Assembly (NCBI GenBank): GCA_029945375.1
Contig: CM057068.1
Coordinates: 372,001-436,000 of the forward strand
Source of the DNA: Agaricus subrufescens
Lineage: Eukaryota > Basidiomycota > Agaricomycetes > Agaricales > Agaricaceae
DNA: 64,000 bases
Direction: 5' to 3'
The notes below the pieces were generated by a model. It worked only from the letters and a program-made list of their open reading frames with translations. It searched no databases and was not told the DNA's origin. Position numbers and translations under genes: made by a program. Every line of letters begins with the position of its first letter. Within the stretch, counting starts at the first letter, position 1. Below, in pieces: positions 34,947-47,316 of this stretch.

Positions 34947-36309
34947 AGGCACTAAGTATATATAAATACCCAGAAAAGATTCTTTATAAGTATAGTATGG
35001 TGGCTCTTTCAAGCCCACCCCCACCACCACACCCCATCCCCAATGTGATACGATTGGTTGTTGAAAGGTTAAACAGAAGGGGATGGAAGAACGCTGAGGG
35101 GGCGTTAAAGAGGATGAGAAGAGAGAGAAATTTAAAACCAGTGTGGCTGAAAGAGTTATTATTGCTGTCGTTGTCGTAAGTAGGAAGAAGTGGCCGAAAA
35201 GTATTCTTGGTGGTATTTGTCAGACCTTTATTCGCTTTGGTCACGATGTCTTTGTGTATGTGTATATATGTGTAGGTTGAGAAGAGGGCGGTTTACTTGG
35301 GACCGCCGGGACCGGTGATGGTCATGAGCCTCCTGCCAGGTTTAAAGTTAGCTTAGTGGTACTCTTGGCGGCGGTTTTTTTCTTGTGGTCTCGTGGTTGG
35401 TGGAGTTTTAGACGTTGGACGTTGGGCATGGAGGGATTTTTGCTTCTTGTGGAGCGCGTTGTTTTTTTTATCGGGATTTCTTAGGATTGAGCTGTTGCCT
35501 CAATAGGGAATATCCTAGGTGTTCGGCCCCGCCCTGTCCCCTTTATTTAGCAGAAACTCTTGGAACGGAGTTGGTCTTTACATTGTTAGTATAGTATAGA
35601 ATATGCCTATGTGGTTTTAAGCCTGGGGTTTAACAATTAGAAAGTATATCATCATTTTGTATAAGAACTTTAAGGTTTTTTCATATCAGAGCTTTAGATT
35701 GTTCTGTTCAGGCTTTACTAGGTTTGTTTCGGATCTTAGCGTAATTTAGATATTATTACTTATGGTATGGGAAACCGATGAAACAGGGCGGATCTTATGT
35801 TGCCAAGTAGCTGTGATACTCACTATAGTAGTATCTCGATCATTGAGTAGGGTGTGAAATTCGTAGGAAGGTTAAGTCGATGGAAAGTTTATGATATTCT
35901 ACAGGTAGCCCCTCTTGAATTAAAGAATGCCACTGACCAGTTTAAATGTGATGTTGACTTACATGATCGGTGCAACTCGTTCATCGACTATCTTGCTTGA
36001 TGCGGACCTCACAAACCCCCTTGATATATGGAAGTAATAATACTCGGTCATGACGTTAAAGGGGTTTGAATTTTGGTTGTTTATAGTCTACTCCAGGGGC
36101 AGGGGGTATGTACTAAGCAAAGACTAAGGCCATTTAATGAGAAAGACTGCTTTGATATGATCAAGAGGGGGATGTAGACGTTATGCCAGTGAGAGAAGTA
36201 AGACACTTAACGAGAGAGGATGATGATTGTTACGATGTATATTGACTAATTAGAGCGAGGAGGAGGAGCGGAGTAACTTCCGGGATAACTGGAAACGAGA
36301 TAGTATGGC

Positions 36310-37010
36310 ACCCTAAAGACGACGGTTACCTTGACAAGTGTTCAGGATCATCACTATACTTGGCATTCGTTTATGTTTTAGATTTACTCTGTGGTAGAAT
36401 ATTTGTTATGTTCCCCGTTTCGTGTAGGTCGATTAGCTTGTCTTTTAGACAGGTTATGGCAGTCAGATAAATGAACATGTATGACTTGTGTGGCATTTAC
36501 GTGCTTTTTCTTGGATTCTGAAATGACGGTACGACATTCGACACTTTTGGTTAGTGAGGGTCCTGATATGGTAATCACGAGTTCAGAGTTTGAACTTTCT
36601 GTCTTACCTTTTCTGATTTCACATAGGTGGTTGTGATATCTGGAATACGAGATGTATAATACTACAAATAGACGTCGTTAAGTATGTTTTCTCAACACCG
36701 GACCTTGCCGGAACTTCTCACTACTTAGACACAAGTTCCGTGTATATATGTTCAAGAAAAACTGCCACGCCGCGGAGAAACCTGGGGGGGTTGACATTTG
36801 AAGGAGACGGCTACCCAACAATCCAGGATCATCAGTATATACATAATCATCACTCGCGATGTTTTAAATCTACTCTTTGTTTTAATTACACTCTTCTTTA
36901 ATTATGTATGTCCTCGCATAGGAGTCTACCGAGTTTCTTACCCCATTTTGATTTAGAGTAAGATTGGTTAACGTCGGGGTCGACAGTTGCCTATGATATG
37001 TGATACGCGT
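36310..37010. repeat. Pair of diverged repeats
   Basis: Blocks near 36346 (CAGGATCATCACTATA, then ATGTTTTAGATTTACTCT) and near 36823 (CAGGATCATCAGTATA, then ATGTTTTAAATCTACTCT) align, with weaker similarity on both sides, including a later TTGGTTA block. This suggests an old duplication with period near 475 bp. Confidence 0.45.
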
Positions 37011-37422
37011 GGAAGTGCCCCTGGAGGTCCCTGGAGATCATTTGCTGAAAAGAGAGAGCGCATCTGGAGCGCATCAATGATGAAGACTTGTTGATGCGAT
37101 GATAGTCGAATCTGACTTATCCGCGGTTCTTTGGAAGACATGTACCATCAGCGATCAGATTGCGGATCGGTAAGTGGGTGCTATCTATGTGAAAGATTGC
37201 AGGGATACGGTAGCCTATTTCCCCACTCAGTTGTCAGCTTGTTCAACTGCGGGGCTCGGAGTTTTGAAGACGCGGAAATACACTTTTTTTCATGATTAAT
37301 CAGGACTGAATTATGTTTCAAGTGTGAAGGGTTTTTTTAAAGGAAACGCTGCGGCTCCGCAATTTGAATGAAGTCATACTCATCTTTGCGCGAGCGAACC
37401 TGTAGATCATGTTCAAAGATGG

Positions 37423-37427
37423 AAAAA
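37423..37427 (-). terminator. RNA polymerase III terminator of tRNA-Val
   Basis: A run of five T on the minus strand, 24 nt past the tRNA 3' end, the usual polymerase III stop. Confidence 0.7.
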
Positions 37428-37450
37428 GAGTGTCACGGATGACATTTGTT

Positions 37451-37522
37451 GGTTCAACCCGGGTTCGAACCGGGGACCTTCTGTGTGTAAGACAGAAATC
37501 ATAACCACTAGACCATTGAACC
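37451..37522 (-). tRNA. tRNA-Val (anticodon UAC)
   Basis: On the minus strand the acceptor stem is GGTTCAA paired with TTGAACC. The D arm has TGGTCTAGTGGTTA, the A box. The anticodon stem TCTGT/ACAGA holds the loop CTTACAC, giving anticodon TAC. The T arm is CCGGGTTCGAACCCGG-like with the B box GGTTCGAACCC. Length 72 nt, no intron, no encoded CCA. Confidence 0.93.
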
Positions 37523-37967
37523 TCCAGGGATTTGGAGCCACAGAATGGACCCCGAACCGAACAACACCTCCAACTTTATATTCCGGACTCAAGTTACCTC
37601 GTTCTCGATCCAATCTACCCGTCGGTTTGCGGGGTCCACGCAAGGAGATATCAGAAGGCGCTTCGGAGACCCTCTAGGGACGATGAACTGCTGTATGTTG
37701 GGTGTGGTCACTGAATATTGCGCTCCAACGACACCCAGCGCACACTCCGGGCGTGGAAAGGGTAGATCTGTATCCAGCAACTGGTCTGAGGGGTATGAGA
37801 ATATCGAAGGGGGTGGTTCTAGTTGGATATAATTAAGCAGGGCACATGTGGTATGTTTATTAGCCAAGCAGCCGAAGTTTGATGCGGCCGCTGGCCCTGC
37901 GTCCCCTTTTCCCCTCCGTCCGCCATCAGCCTGCAGAGGGGTCCTCTTGCCCGCTCCTTGAACCACC
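37523..37967. other. Intergenic, no gene seen
   Basis: Upstream of the tRNA gene and of the membrane protein at 37968. Open frames here are not supported by splice sites or a recognisable protein. Confidence 0.4.
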
Positions 37968-39531
37968 ATGTTGCTAGGTTTTCTGCCCTCTGCTCTGATG
38001 ATTCTGCTGCCCTTCTTTGTTGAAGGTGCACGCAGTGCGACTACGGGCACGGAATGTGAGTATCAACGTTTTTTCCACGCCCTCGTCTGATACCCTTTTT
38101 TTCCTAGTTACCCCTACAACGAATTCAGCACCTCTACCAACTGAGTCGCCGGACCTCTTTCTGACAGGCTTTGATGCGCCAGTGAGCACCTGTACCGACC
38201 AAAAAATATCGTGGTCGTACAATGGCCCCAGTGCACGGCTTATCATTGCCGTTACCAACAACGGTATCCCACAGCTTTCTCCTCCCTCCTCCATCAAGCA
38301 TGATAACGTGGGCTTAGTCCACACACGCGATAGCGATAGCGATTCGATCACAGAGTCCATCGTTCGAAACATAGATGCCTCGTTGTTACAAACACCCTGG
38401 AAAGTCAACGTGCCCTCCGGCTGGTATCGAATTGTGGTCACGAACGGATTTCGGCGATTGGATGAAACTCAACCATTCTATGTTCAAGACGGATTTGACA
38501 CATCCTGTGTTATCGGCGCTCCTGCTACATCCCCGTCCGACACTGCCTCCCAGGCACCGCAAACAACTACAACCCCTCTGGCTCCTGTCGCCACCACCTC
38601 CAAAGACAACCACGTAGGCGTCATAATAGGTGTTGTAGCAGGTGTTGTGGTTGCCCTGATTGTTATCCTCATCGCTTTCCTCTGCTTCCGACGAAGAAAA
38701 CACGCGCAAGACGCGCCTCATGGTGGATATCCACCAACAGGAGGACTTCGTCGAGGCTGGAATGGACTGGGTTCCTTCACTTCGATTCCCTCCGTCAAGG
38801 CGGATCGCGCTTCCCGTGATTTGGCGGGTGCAGCTCGTGAACCTGTTAACCACATCGAGCAGGGAGTCTCAAGAAGCGGCCGCTCCACACCCTTCTCTTT
38901 GGAGGAAAAAATCTCCCCTTCTCCCGTTCTAAGGTCCGAAAACCCTTTCGATGATGCTGAGGGAGGTATCACCCTAGCAACTTTGCCGTCGAATGCCCGC
39001 AGATCTGCATCCCTGACATCATCTACTCAGCATAGTCCACCTCTCCGTAACCCGTCAATTGATGCGATTGTGTCTTCATACGACTCCGATGCAAGCCCAC
39101 GTTCTACCGATCTGTCGTCTTCGCCCCAAGACTCTCCGTCGGCTACAGAAATGACGCCATCATATTCGTCGTCTTCCAGCGTTTCGCCCACCGAACGGAA
39201 CAGGGCTGAACGTGACTCTACTGGTTCGCAATCAGCCGTACGGAAAATGCCGCGCAAGCCAGTCCCTGTTTATGACCCGTCTTTACATACATCAAATACC
39301 TCATCTCCGAATTTGGAGAACGCTTCCCCTATAGTTCGTACCCCCAGTATTCCTGCAACCGTGTCTTCGGTCGCGGGCCAGAGTCACTATGCCAAGAAAG
39401 CCCCGGCGAATGTTAGCAACCCGGAAGGCGTTGACGTGTTACCCCGCAAAAGTAGCTTTGGTCCCGGTGGGATTGAAGGGAAACCTGTGCACTATTTGAT
39501 ACCTGATATGCCTCTTCCGCGATATGATTGA
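37968..39531 (+). CDS. Single-pass membrane protein with Ser/Pro-rich cytoplasmic tail
   Basis: The ATG at 37968 gives the signal peptide MLLGFLPSALMILLPFFVEG, spliced through a phase-1 intron (38056 to about 38106, acceptor CCTAG) into the long exon. The ectodomain has FLTGFDAPVSTCTDQKISWS and WKVNVPSGWYRIVVTNGFRR, with two to three Cys and an Ig-like, beta-rich look, then a Thr/Ser/Pro stalk. The membrane helix is VGVIIGVVAGVVVALIVILI, followed by CFRRRKH as stop-transfer. The cytoplasmic tail of about 270 residues is Ser/Pro-rich. Type I topology. It could be a cell-wall or stress sensor by analogy with WSC/Mid2 proteins, but no WSC domain is present. Unknown function. Confidence 0.75.
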
Positions 39532-40954
39532 TACTCCCGGATGCATCATCGTTCGTCCTCCTTTGTCCGTATGCAGTGATGACCGATTATTTACGTCGGA
39601 GTCTTTTGGACGAATTACCTTTTTGATGCTTCATTTTGATTTGATATTAGTACCCCCTTTGTTTTGTGACCTGACACTTTTCTGTACCAGCTATGCTCCC
39701 CTCTTTTCTGTACTCACCTCCCTCACAAGCTTTTGGTAGTTTTGTTTTCTTGTGTAAGGTGTATTACTGATATATTTTTGATGTTCATACTAACGTCTTT
39801 GTAATGCTATTTTTGAATTTGAGATTGGCTTTCGCTGGCGTGCCAGGCGTTTCTTAACTTAGGAATAGGGTGTATAAGTCCCAGCTCTATTGCTCATTAA
39901 TCAAACTAGATTGATCTGTGAAAAAAGGGGTTGTTGATGGATTGTTGTTTCCAATCATCCTTTTGCTATTTCATCAAATTGGACGGTACATGTTCGCCTC
40001 TCACTGACCGCTTGATTGATGGCTCGGGGAATGCATAGCGCTCTGCTACTCTGAGCATACTTATATCAAGCGTCCGGGTCTAAGAAACTTGCGCGAACAA
40101 CAGTAGCATGGATACCAATCTCATCGTCAACAACGCCCGATCACTTTGCGATAGGATCACCACAACACGGAGGGTTGTAATGACTCCCCCCCCCCCTTCT
40201 CCTTTCCGACCAGGCCCAAGTTGCACTTGAAACCTGCCCTGTTGCCATATTATATTCGCATCAAAGTTGGTAGAACGTTCTGTGATCATTGATGCACTCC
40301 GTCCCTCTAATGAAACTCTGGCTCACTGGAATGGATAGCAAGAATCTTAAAGCCTATTGCAATTCTAAAGTATCACCGCACGTTCCGCTTTGTGTCTCAA
40401 GATTATCCAAACCCGTGAAATGGCTATCTTTAGAGAGATAGGAATGGTCGGGTGGTAAGCCGTGTGGCTTTTCACTTCGTCGGGACGGGAGAGCCTGGGA
40501 CTTAGATGTCCGCATCGCCTCCATTGGGAAGTGATGCATCTGGTTTTGGTCTTTTGATACCGTCGTTCTCATCCCGTAGAAGCGTTCGGGCAACCGGACT
40601 AGTGTTGGACATCTTGAGTCTTAAGGGGACGAGGGAAATTGGGATGCACACATCTCCGATTGTTTAACTCCTCCCATCTCATTCCCTCCTCCCTCACCTC
40701 GCCTGGGTGATCTATATTTTCATCCTCCATTGTTTTTCTCTTTTACCTTCTTCGTTTGTTGTTTTAATACGAGTCGTTGGATAAAGGGACACCATTTCTA
40801 GGCACAGTCAAGAGGTTGACTGAACACATCGCGGTTGCTACTGTTTTTGCCTATAGGTGCTCTTTTCTCCGGAAATCACGCAGGGAGCCTTTTTCAGCAT
40901 TGAGCCCTACTCAAAGTCGAACCCTATCCTTTGTGAAGAGGACACATCGAATTC
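39532..40954. other. Intergenic, no gene seen
   Basis: T-rich 3' flank of the previous gene on the left and a pyrimidine-rich promoter-like stretch (40665-40760) on the right. No credible coding region. Confidence 0.4.
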
Positions 40955-41215
40955 ATGTCGAGTGGTTTCACCCCCGCAGAGTTCGCTCAACTGCTTATAA
41001 GCTCCATCCTCGGAGGTCTTCTGACCGGGGGTCTATTAATCTATCTCTATGACCGGTACATGCGACACAAGCGCCAGCATGATATCGAGTCTCTAGTACG
41101 GGAAAGCAACTTTATTCCCATCCAGGATCCTCCAGCCGACGAAGTCCTATCATTATCATCACTATCAAGTTGTGGCTCAGGTCACAGTGATGATTGTCAT
41201 CATCATAAACCATAG
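40955..41215 (+). CDS. Small single-pass membrane protein, hypothetical
   Basis: An uninterrupted 86-codon frame begins MSSGFTPAEFAQLLISSILG. One hydrophobic helix (LLISSILGGLLTGGLLIYLY) is followed by basic DRYMRHKRQH and a Ser-rich, His-rich end (SDDCHHHKP). A pyrimidine-rich stretch with TATATTTTC lies about 240 nt upstream. A helix plus positive stop-transfer near the N-terminus suggests an N-out membrane anchor. No family recognised. It could also be the last exon of a longer gene. Confidence 0.45.
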   Translation: MSSGFTPAEFAQLLISSILGGLLTGGLLIYLYDRYMRHKRQHDIESLVRESNFIPIQDPPADEVLSLSSLSSCGSGHSDDCHHHKP

Positions 41216-41218
41216 TAT

Positions 41219-42038
41219 CCTTAATCCAATCCGAAAATTTGCATCTTCACCCCCTGCCATCAACTAACCGACGTCAAATTACCTTTATTCCCGGTCACAC
41301 ATTTTCGGTTCTTCTCAAGGATATATTCGCATTCCATCACATATGCCCGATCATCAGGCCTGGACCCTGTGGCATGGGACGCTTTGGTTTGGGGCTTTGG
41401 GAATGTGGAGTGGGGAAGGTTCGAGGCCTCTCAGTTGAGGAATCACTGTCAACATCAGGGAGCGGGTAGAACAAGGATTATGTTTCTGTTCTGCCATTCT
41501 GCGATGATGTTTCATCCAGCCTTCCAAAATACTGTATTGACCTTCTCATAACAACAGTATACAGCCTTGTACCATAGCTTTAATTTTTTTCAAGAGGCTG
41601 TGGTAGACGCGTTTATGCACTGAATGTATTGCTAGTATATAAGAACCAGGAATATATCTCACCCTCTTACAGGCCAATTTTGCCATTGCTGCGGTGTTTG
41701 ACATAGAAGAATGTTGGAGGTGCTATCTACATCTCAGCAGCAGTCAAGAGGGGCATTTGATGTGAGTATTTGAATGCTGATCACTTTGATCGGAAGAACG
41801 CGGGATTGTCACTGTCGTTGTCATTCCGTCCTAATTTGTCTTCTCTCGCCACCATGTGTGTTGCGCCCTTGAACTTTTGCGAACGACAATCATGTTGAAA
41901 ACAAAGGTCTAACAAACTTCACTCATGTATGGCCGATAATGCCCGGTTGCCTCCTTCAGGCGTTCCGGGGACGGCGAGGTGAAACGACAGGGACTAGTCA
42001 CTCTGATTGACTGATAGTACAGTCCTTCTTGGCCTCGA
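41219..42038. other. Intergenic, no gene seen
   Basis: Short open frames only; none has a credible start and splice pattern. Confidence 0.35.
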
Positions 42039-43717
42039 ATGGAAATTACGCGCTGCAAGCCGACCAAAAATAGCGATCTTGCTGATCTACGTGCCTTTCA
42101 AGCTATTTGTCAGGTAGACAGCCTTCTTGTACATTCCGGAGATCACGACTTAGCTCCACGTTTTTCGCCTGGAATTACACCTTTGTTCTCCCAGAGGGAT
42201 CTGATATAGGTGACATGGTTACAAAGGTGTTCCGAGAAGAAGTGTCCTGGTTGTTCCCTCTTTCCACCTTCCGCTCTTTTCTGTACTCTATTCCTACCTT
42301 ACAGTGGGTATGTTTTCCGGGGCGCTGGGTCCGTTCAGGATTATCTAACGCCTGCTCCAGGAGTTTGTGTGCCAAAATGGATACTCCTGCTTTCCAGCAA
42401 AGTAAGCCCGGCCTGTGATATTCTCGTGACTCAGTACACTCACTCATGGCCCAAGGTTCGAGCTCGGGACTACACATGTGGCACGCTTCCAAACACATAA
42501 ATGTTACTGTAACGGAAGCAGTCCCCACTTCCACAATGACGATCCTTCAAACTGTCTTTCACTCCGGCTCCACCATCACAGCTACTTCCAGTGTGGTCGT
42601 TTCTACGACCTCCACAGTCGAATTTCTTCCAATTGACTCTAATTCAATATTGGATACGCAAAACCTCCAAGAATCGACCTCGTCACCACTCTTTAGCAAC
42701 ACCCTCGTTTCTCCTTCCTTGCCCACAGAGACAAGTGTCGAGTGTAAGTGGGGGCTGATTCGTCGATTATAGCACTAGGGAACTCACCATGGATGAATTA
42801 GTGCCTCTCGCAACTTCTGATCCCACACCAACTACAACTGGGTTGATCGTATCAACTTTTGTGACTGCGTCGACCGACAGCCTCGGGGGTACTACATTAT
42901 TGATTCCAATGATTTGCAGATATATTAACGCTGATGGTTTCCAGTGCACACGTTTACCAAAGTAACAACGATACCCCATTTTCAGCCGAGCACCCCATCG
43001 CGCACGCCTGAAAACGATACGAACCCCTCGCGTCATGACTCTTCGCCAAATGTCCCCATGATCATTTTGATCGTGCTCGGGATCACTGGGGTTTGTGCTC
43101 TCTTACTACTATTCATATGGTGGTATAGGGGACGACGACGGCGTGGAATCAGGCGTAACCATATTTATCCGTTCTCCGGCGGTAAAGGAAATCTGGGAGA
43201 GAGGCAACCATTTGGACGCCTTTCTGACAAACGCCAATATTTCCCAATAGAAACGAATCCTCGACATACGATCAATCGGGGTACTGATCGTTCGTTCGGG
43301 AGTAGCTTTGCACGAGGAGCTACACTGACGCCTTACCTTGAACAAACAAGGACAGACGAGTTTGTAATAGGTAGTTCTGGAGGTTCCTCGCCTCACGTTC
43401 GATTCGAGAAACCTGTCGGAGGCTCGGGGCCAAGCACTCCAGTTAGGACTGTGCCTAAAAGTAGGGAGGGTATAACACAGGGTGATCGACCTCCAACTTA
43501 TTATACGAATGCGACCGGACTGGCCCCGACGATTGCGACTGATCTTCCACGATATTGTGCAGTTGATCCCTCTCCGATTTCGGAGCTTTCTGAGGCATCT
43601 ATGACTCTTACTACTTCTACAACTCCTACTGCATCTACACCTATATCTCCACTTGCAGCACGGGGTTGTCAACCAGCTCGCCTTTCACCGTTTACTCCCT
43701 TTGGGCAGAAATTTTAG
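42039..43717 (+). CDS. Single-pass membrane protein, hypothetical (start uncertain)
   Basis: The clear part begins near 42440: VTVTEAVPTSTMTILQTVFH and a Thr/Ser-rich stalk, then LPLATSDPTPTTTGLIVSTF after an intron at 42744-42800, and VHTFTKVTTIPHFQPSTPS after another intron ending near 42944. The membrane helix is VPMIILIVLGITGVCALLLL, followed by IWWYRGRRRRGIRR. A tail of about 170 residues rich in Ser, Thr and Pro ends FTPFGQKF at 43717. Upstream, a WNYTFVLPEGSDIGDMVTKV segment probably belongs to the ectodomain. I could not fix the first exon: an IAILLIYVPFKLFV segment near 42070 looks like a signal helix but lacks an in-frame ATG nearby. The layout is like the proteins at 37968 and 50121. 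Confidence 0.5.
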
Positions 43718-44279
43718 CTGGGTCTAATTTGTTCGTCGGACGCTGGCCTTATTGCGCTACATCTCTCTCTCTCCTCCTTGCATGTAATTTCCTTACCAAC
43801 CCTTGTCCCCATCCCCATAGGATTAGGTTTGTAAAACAAATGAATTTCGGACCATCGTTGGCTTCGGCCGATTATGTCTCTTTATTTTTTTATTAACTGT
43901 CGCGTGCGTAGTCGTAAAAATATTTTGTAACGCTAGGAATTAACAGCCTTCGATGGCATATGAGTATATATGGGTGCTGTGATTGGGAAGTAAGTTAAGA
44001 ATCAAGTTCACATGTACAATTTCGGTGGTCGGTACGTGTGTAAGATGCGCCCCTGCTTTCATATAAGTTTGTGTGACAAGAGAGATCGGCTTGATTCGGA
44101 TATGTGGGAATGACAGGCTATTGGGTGGGAAAGGAATCTATTTTCTTTAACATATTCACTTGAAGGCGGTTATTTCCGGCGTTATCATTCTCAGTATTTG
44201 AGAGGTTAACCGATCAAATGTCATAGAAGAAGTTCAGGGAATGATAAATTTCTACCAATGTCACAACTATTCACGAAAT
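43718..44279. other. Convergent intergenic region
   Basis: 3' flanks of the two neighbouring genes. No gene seen. Confidence 0.4.
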
Positions 44280-45506
44280 CTATAAACGCCAGTGTTCGCT
44301 GGGAACAGCGCCTTGTTGAAGTGATTGAACAGCTATACCGGCACTTTTTCTGAGTGGTTCGTCATCTTCCCCTGTGCCACTTGGACCATGACCATAACCA
44401 AGTCCACTCATTTTGGCAGTCTTTTTTAGGTCATCATCTTCTGACATCCATTTACCCTCTTTTTCTTCCTCGTTCCACCATTTGCTTGCGCTTTCGCGTA
44501 ATTCGGGTGTCCGCATGATAGAAGCTTTGGTGTATTTAGCGAGATGAAGAGTCGGGATTAGATGTTCAAGTGTGCGGAGTATTGTTGTATAGTGCTGTTG
44601 TCTTTGTTCCGGCGTTAACGAGACAGGTGGTGACAAGATGCTTGACAGTATAGGTATAGGGACCCGAACCGAAGGTAGCTTGTAGATGATGAGCGGAAGT
44701 ATTAGAAAGAGCAGATGGCGGTATCTGAGAAGTTGATCATGGAGCTGGTGATGGAGGCCACGTCAGCATGCTGTTTGGATGAATGAACAAAAGCGAAGGC
44801 AGCATACCATCCAAGTCGGCGAATCGACATCTCCGTGCACGGGTGATGTGGCAATCCAATAAAACTCGGTGAGACACGCGATGACAAGAGCTCCCATGCC
44901 GAGTGGTCGTAAATATCCACGTTGCGAGGAACTCAGCGTCAAAATCTAGCGTTCTCCTGGTTAATCCCCGACGAGATCCACTATCATATGGAAGGACGTA
45001 CCCCAATTACTCCGGCTTCCCCGAGATAGGCAAACAACGCCGCAGGTAAGGAGAAAAGGGCGAAGTCTTCGAATGAAGAACACCATTCACATCGGGCGAT
45101 CGCGTCGTGGCCAAACCTACTGGGATGAGAATGTGGAGACGGAGCAGGGAAGGAACAAGTCTGACCGGACATAAAGGAGCCTCATATCGAAGGAACTCAG
45201 TCTCTTCAGCAAGAGTTCGAGGTGACCCGCGATGCTGCCACTCTCAGATGTCTGGATCAGCAGGGCTCTTAGAGTATCCGCGGGTGTATTGACTGGAAGC
45301 CTGAAGTTTTCGAAGACATTCTCCGGCTTCGATACGAGGATGCAGTAGAGGATATATAAGGTGTGGGCGAGTAAGAACAGCGAGGTTTTCGCGTATTTTC
45401 GGGGTAGACCATTTTCAGGTTCTTTGATGGCGAAATAAACCCATGTGGCACCGATAACTATTGCAGTTGCAAGAAAGGAGCCCCATTGGGACGCTGAAGA
45501 AGACAT
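44280..45506 (-). CDS. Multi-pass membrane protein, hypothetical
   Basis: The ATG at 45506 gives MSSSASQWGSFLATAIVIGA, a first membrane helix, then SLFLLAHTLYILYCILVSKP, the second. After an intron near 45124-45168 come CEWCSSFEDFALFSLPAALF and YLGEAGVIG, then an exon read as LGMGALVIACLTEFYWIATS in the frame that keeps hydrophobicity, then LLRYRHLLFLILPLIIYKLP. The soluble C-terminus (LTPEQRQQHYTTILRTLEHL, then KWWNEEEKEGKWMSEDDDLK) ends SEHWRL at 44280. About four to five membrane spans with a cytosolic helical tail. Similar proteins occur in other basidiomycetes as I recall, but I know no function; ER location is a guess. Internal exon borders near 44990 are uncertain. Confidence 0.65.
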
Positions 45507-45887
45507 CCTATATGGTAACTTGGTTGAGCTCTAGTATGAGAATTGTTGGCTGACTGCTTACAGGAGAAGTTAGATTCGTGGTCGAACGCGGACACCATGG
45601 CAAACTGGAAAAGCGGCGTTTGTGGGGTGCCACCGGCAGAAGGCGAACCGTGTGTAAATTACATATTATCCATCAACCATACTCATATCAGGAGCAAGTA
45701 CGTACGCGCTGAAACCACGATTTCTCATGACCAACTACGAACAAGCTAACTAGACGTAATAGTAAGGTCATACGAGCATACCAGGAGTATACATTAAAAG
45801 GATCTATCCCAAACCAAGCTGCCAAGATTCTGTGACGACAATCCCGGGACCAACAAGGGCAAATACTATTGCTTTCTCTTCAACTAC
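45507..45887. promoter_or_regulatory. Divergent promoter interval
   Basis: 381 bp between the start codons of the multi-pass membrane protein gene and the Nudix gene. No specific site recognised. Confidence 0.4.
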
Positions 45888-46686
45888 ATGTCGACTCAGG
45901 TGCCTCCCGGATTAAGCCAACCATTGGATTACTTTACCAGTGGGAATGATAATACGGAATGGCTTCCTTTGCTTCCCATCAAACATTATACCGTCGCACA
46001 TATCTTGCAAGGTGACAAGGTAATCCAATGAAAACTCCTCATTGGTGAACCCAGCTTCATAGATCCTTAGGTTCTTCTTGGATACAAAAAGCGTGGATTT
46101 GGCCAAGGAATGTAAGCTTCTATTTCCCAAAGCAAAGCATGAAGAAGCCACTGATTTCTCATAGATATAACGGTTTTGGCGGGAAGGTTGAACCGAACGA
46201 AACGCCATTGCAGGCAGCCGTACGGGAACTAGAGGTCGCACCAACTTTGGTAGTCGAATGAATTGACTCGGCTCACTTCTTCACATAGGAAGAAGCCGGA
46301 ATAAAAGCTCCGCTACGACACATTGGTGTATTGATCTTCAATGTGGCCGGCGCCGAAAAGGTCTTTCATATTGATATCTACTATGCGGAAGATTTTGAGG
46401 GCACGATAACAGAGTATGAATATCTCTTCACATTTCTGACCTTCTTTATTTCATGCGCTGACACAGTAATAGGTCTGAAGAAATGAGACCCGAGTGGTTT
46501 TCTCTGTTTGCCTCCGATGACAAGGGAAGTCTACCACCCATTCCATGGGACAAGATGTGGGATACCGATCGCTATTGGTTTCCACTTCTAAGGGATAAAC
46601 GGCCTTTCGTTGGGAGAGCCGACTTTGACAAAAGCGAGAGTGGCGCCTTCATAGTTAGGCGGTGGTGGTACGGTACAATACCGTGA
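45888..46686 (+). CDS. Nudix hydrolase, MTH1-like (oxidised purine NTP diphosphatase)
   Basis: The ATG at 45888 gives MSTQVPPGLSQPLDYFTSGN, then IKHYTVAHILQGDK. Introns join VLLGYKKRGFGQG, YNGFGGKVEPNETPLQAAVR, ELEEEAGIKAPLRHIGVLIF, FHIDIYYAEDFEGTITE and SEEMRPEWFSLFASDDKG. The Nudix box is complete (GX5EX7REUXEEXGU) as read from GKVEPNE to EEEAGI, and KKRGFGQG just before it matches human MTH1. WDRY-like residues near the end (MWDTDRYWFPLL) fit the MTH1 substrate pocket. The enzyme sanitises the nucleotide pool by hydrolysing 8-oxo-dGTP or 2-OH-dATP to monophosphates. The first intron has donor GTAATC and acceptor CCTTAG. Ends VRRWWYGTIP. Confidence 0.88.
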
Positions 46687-47316
46687 AACGATTAGCAGAT
46701 GTTGACCATTTACACGGATTATGTGTCTAATACCCTTCAAGATGAAGCGGAATTACAATCAGTTCGCGAGTTTCAGTTTGAAACTTGCTAAATCAAGTCC
46801 CTGATAAGTATGCCCCGAAAACAAGTCATGCTTGATGAGAAATGGGTTCTAGATCCGCTGTAACACTTGATGAATCCAGGGTCCTATATTCCTTTCTCTC
46901 GGATGTTCAAGCATCTAGGCCCCGGTTAAACTGTGCACCTGGATTTGAGAACGCCACATAACATTGACAAGGTTTAGCCAAGCATATCAGTGCCAATAAC
47001 TCCAGTTTCCTTTATATTTCCACCTATATCTATCATGTAGGTGAGTGTTGTACTCGCTTTCGAGAGAGTCTAGAAATGTAGGTCGTGTGCAAGGAACACT
47101 TCGAACTAGATCGAGATAAGCCTGAAATGGTGTTCACCAAGGCATGCGATCGATAGTAAGATCAAGAGTTCTAGGCCTACCCAGGCGTAGCTATCGCCTT
47201 TCGGGGTAGGGTCCTGCCTGACACTGACACTAGCGGTTGATTTTCTTTGCCTTAATTACCCAGATTGATGATAAGCCATCATACACTTCATACTTGACCA
47301 ACAGGTACTAAACCCA
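46687..47316. other. Convergent intergenic region
   Basis: 3' flanks of the Nudix gene and the oxidase gene. No gene seen. Confidence 0.4.

Larger units (their letters stand above)
33725..37450. other. Gene-poor region with repeats
   Basis: About 3.7 kb without a credible gene. It holds T-runs near 33768, a short non-autonomous transposon at 34160, a two-unit direct repeat at 34349, and a diverged repeat pair near 36310-37010. It lies between the 3' ends of the Mg2+ channel gene and the tRNA-Val gene. Confidence 0.6.
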
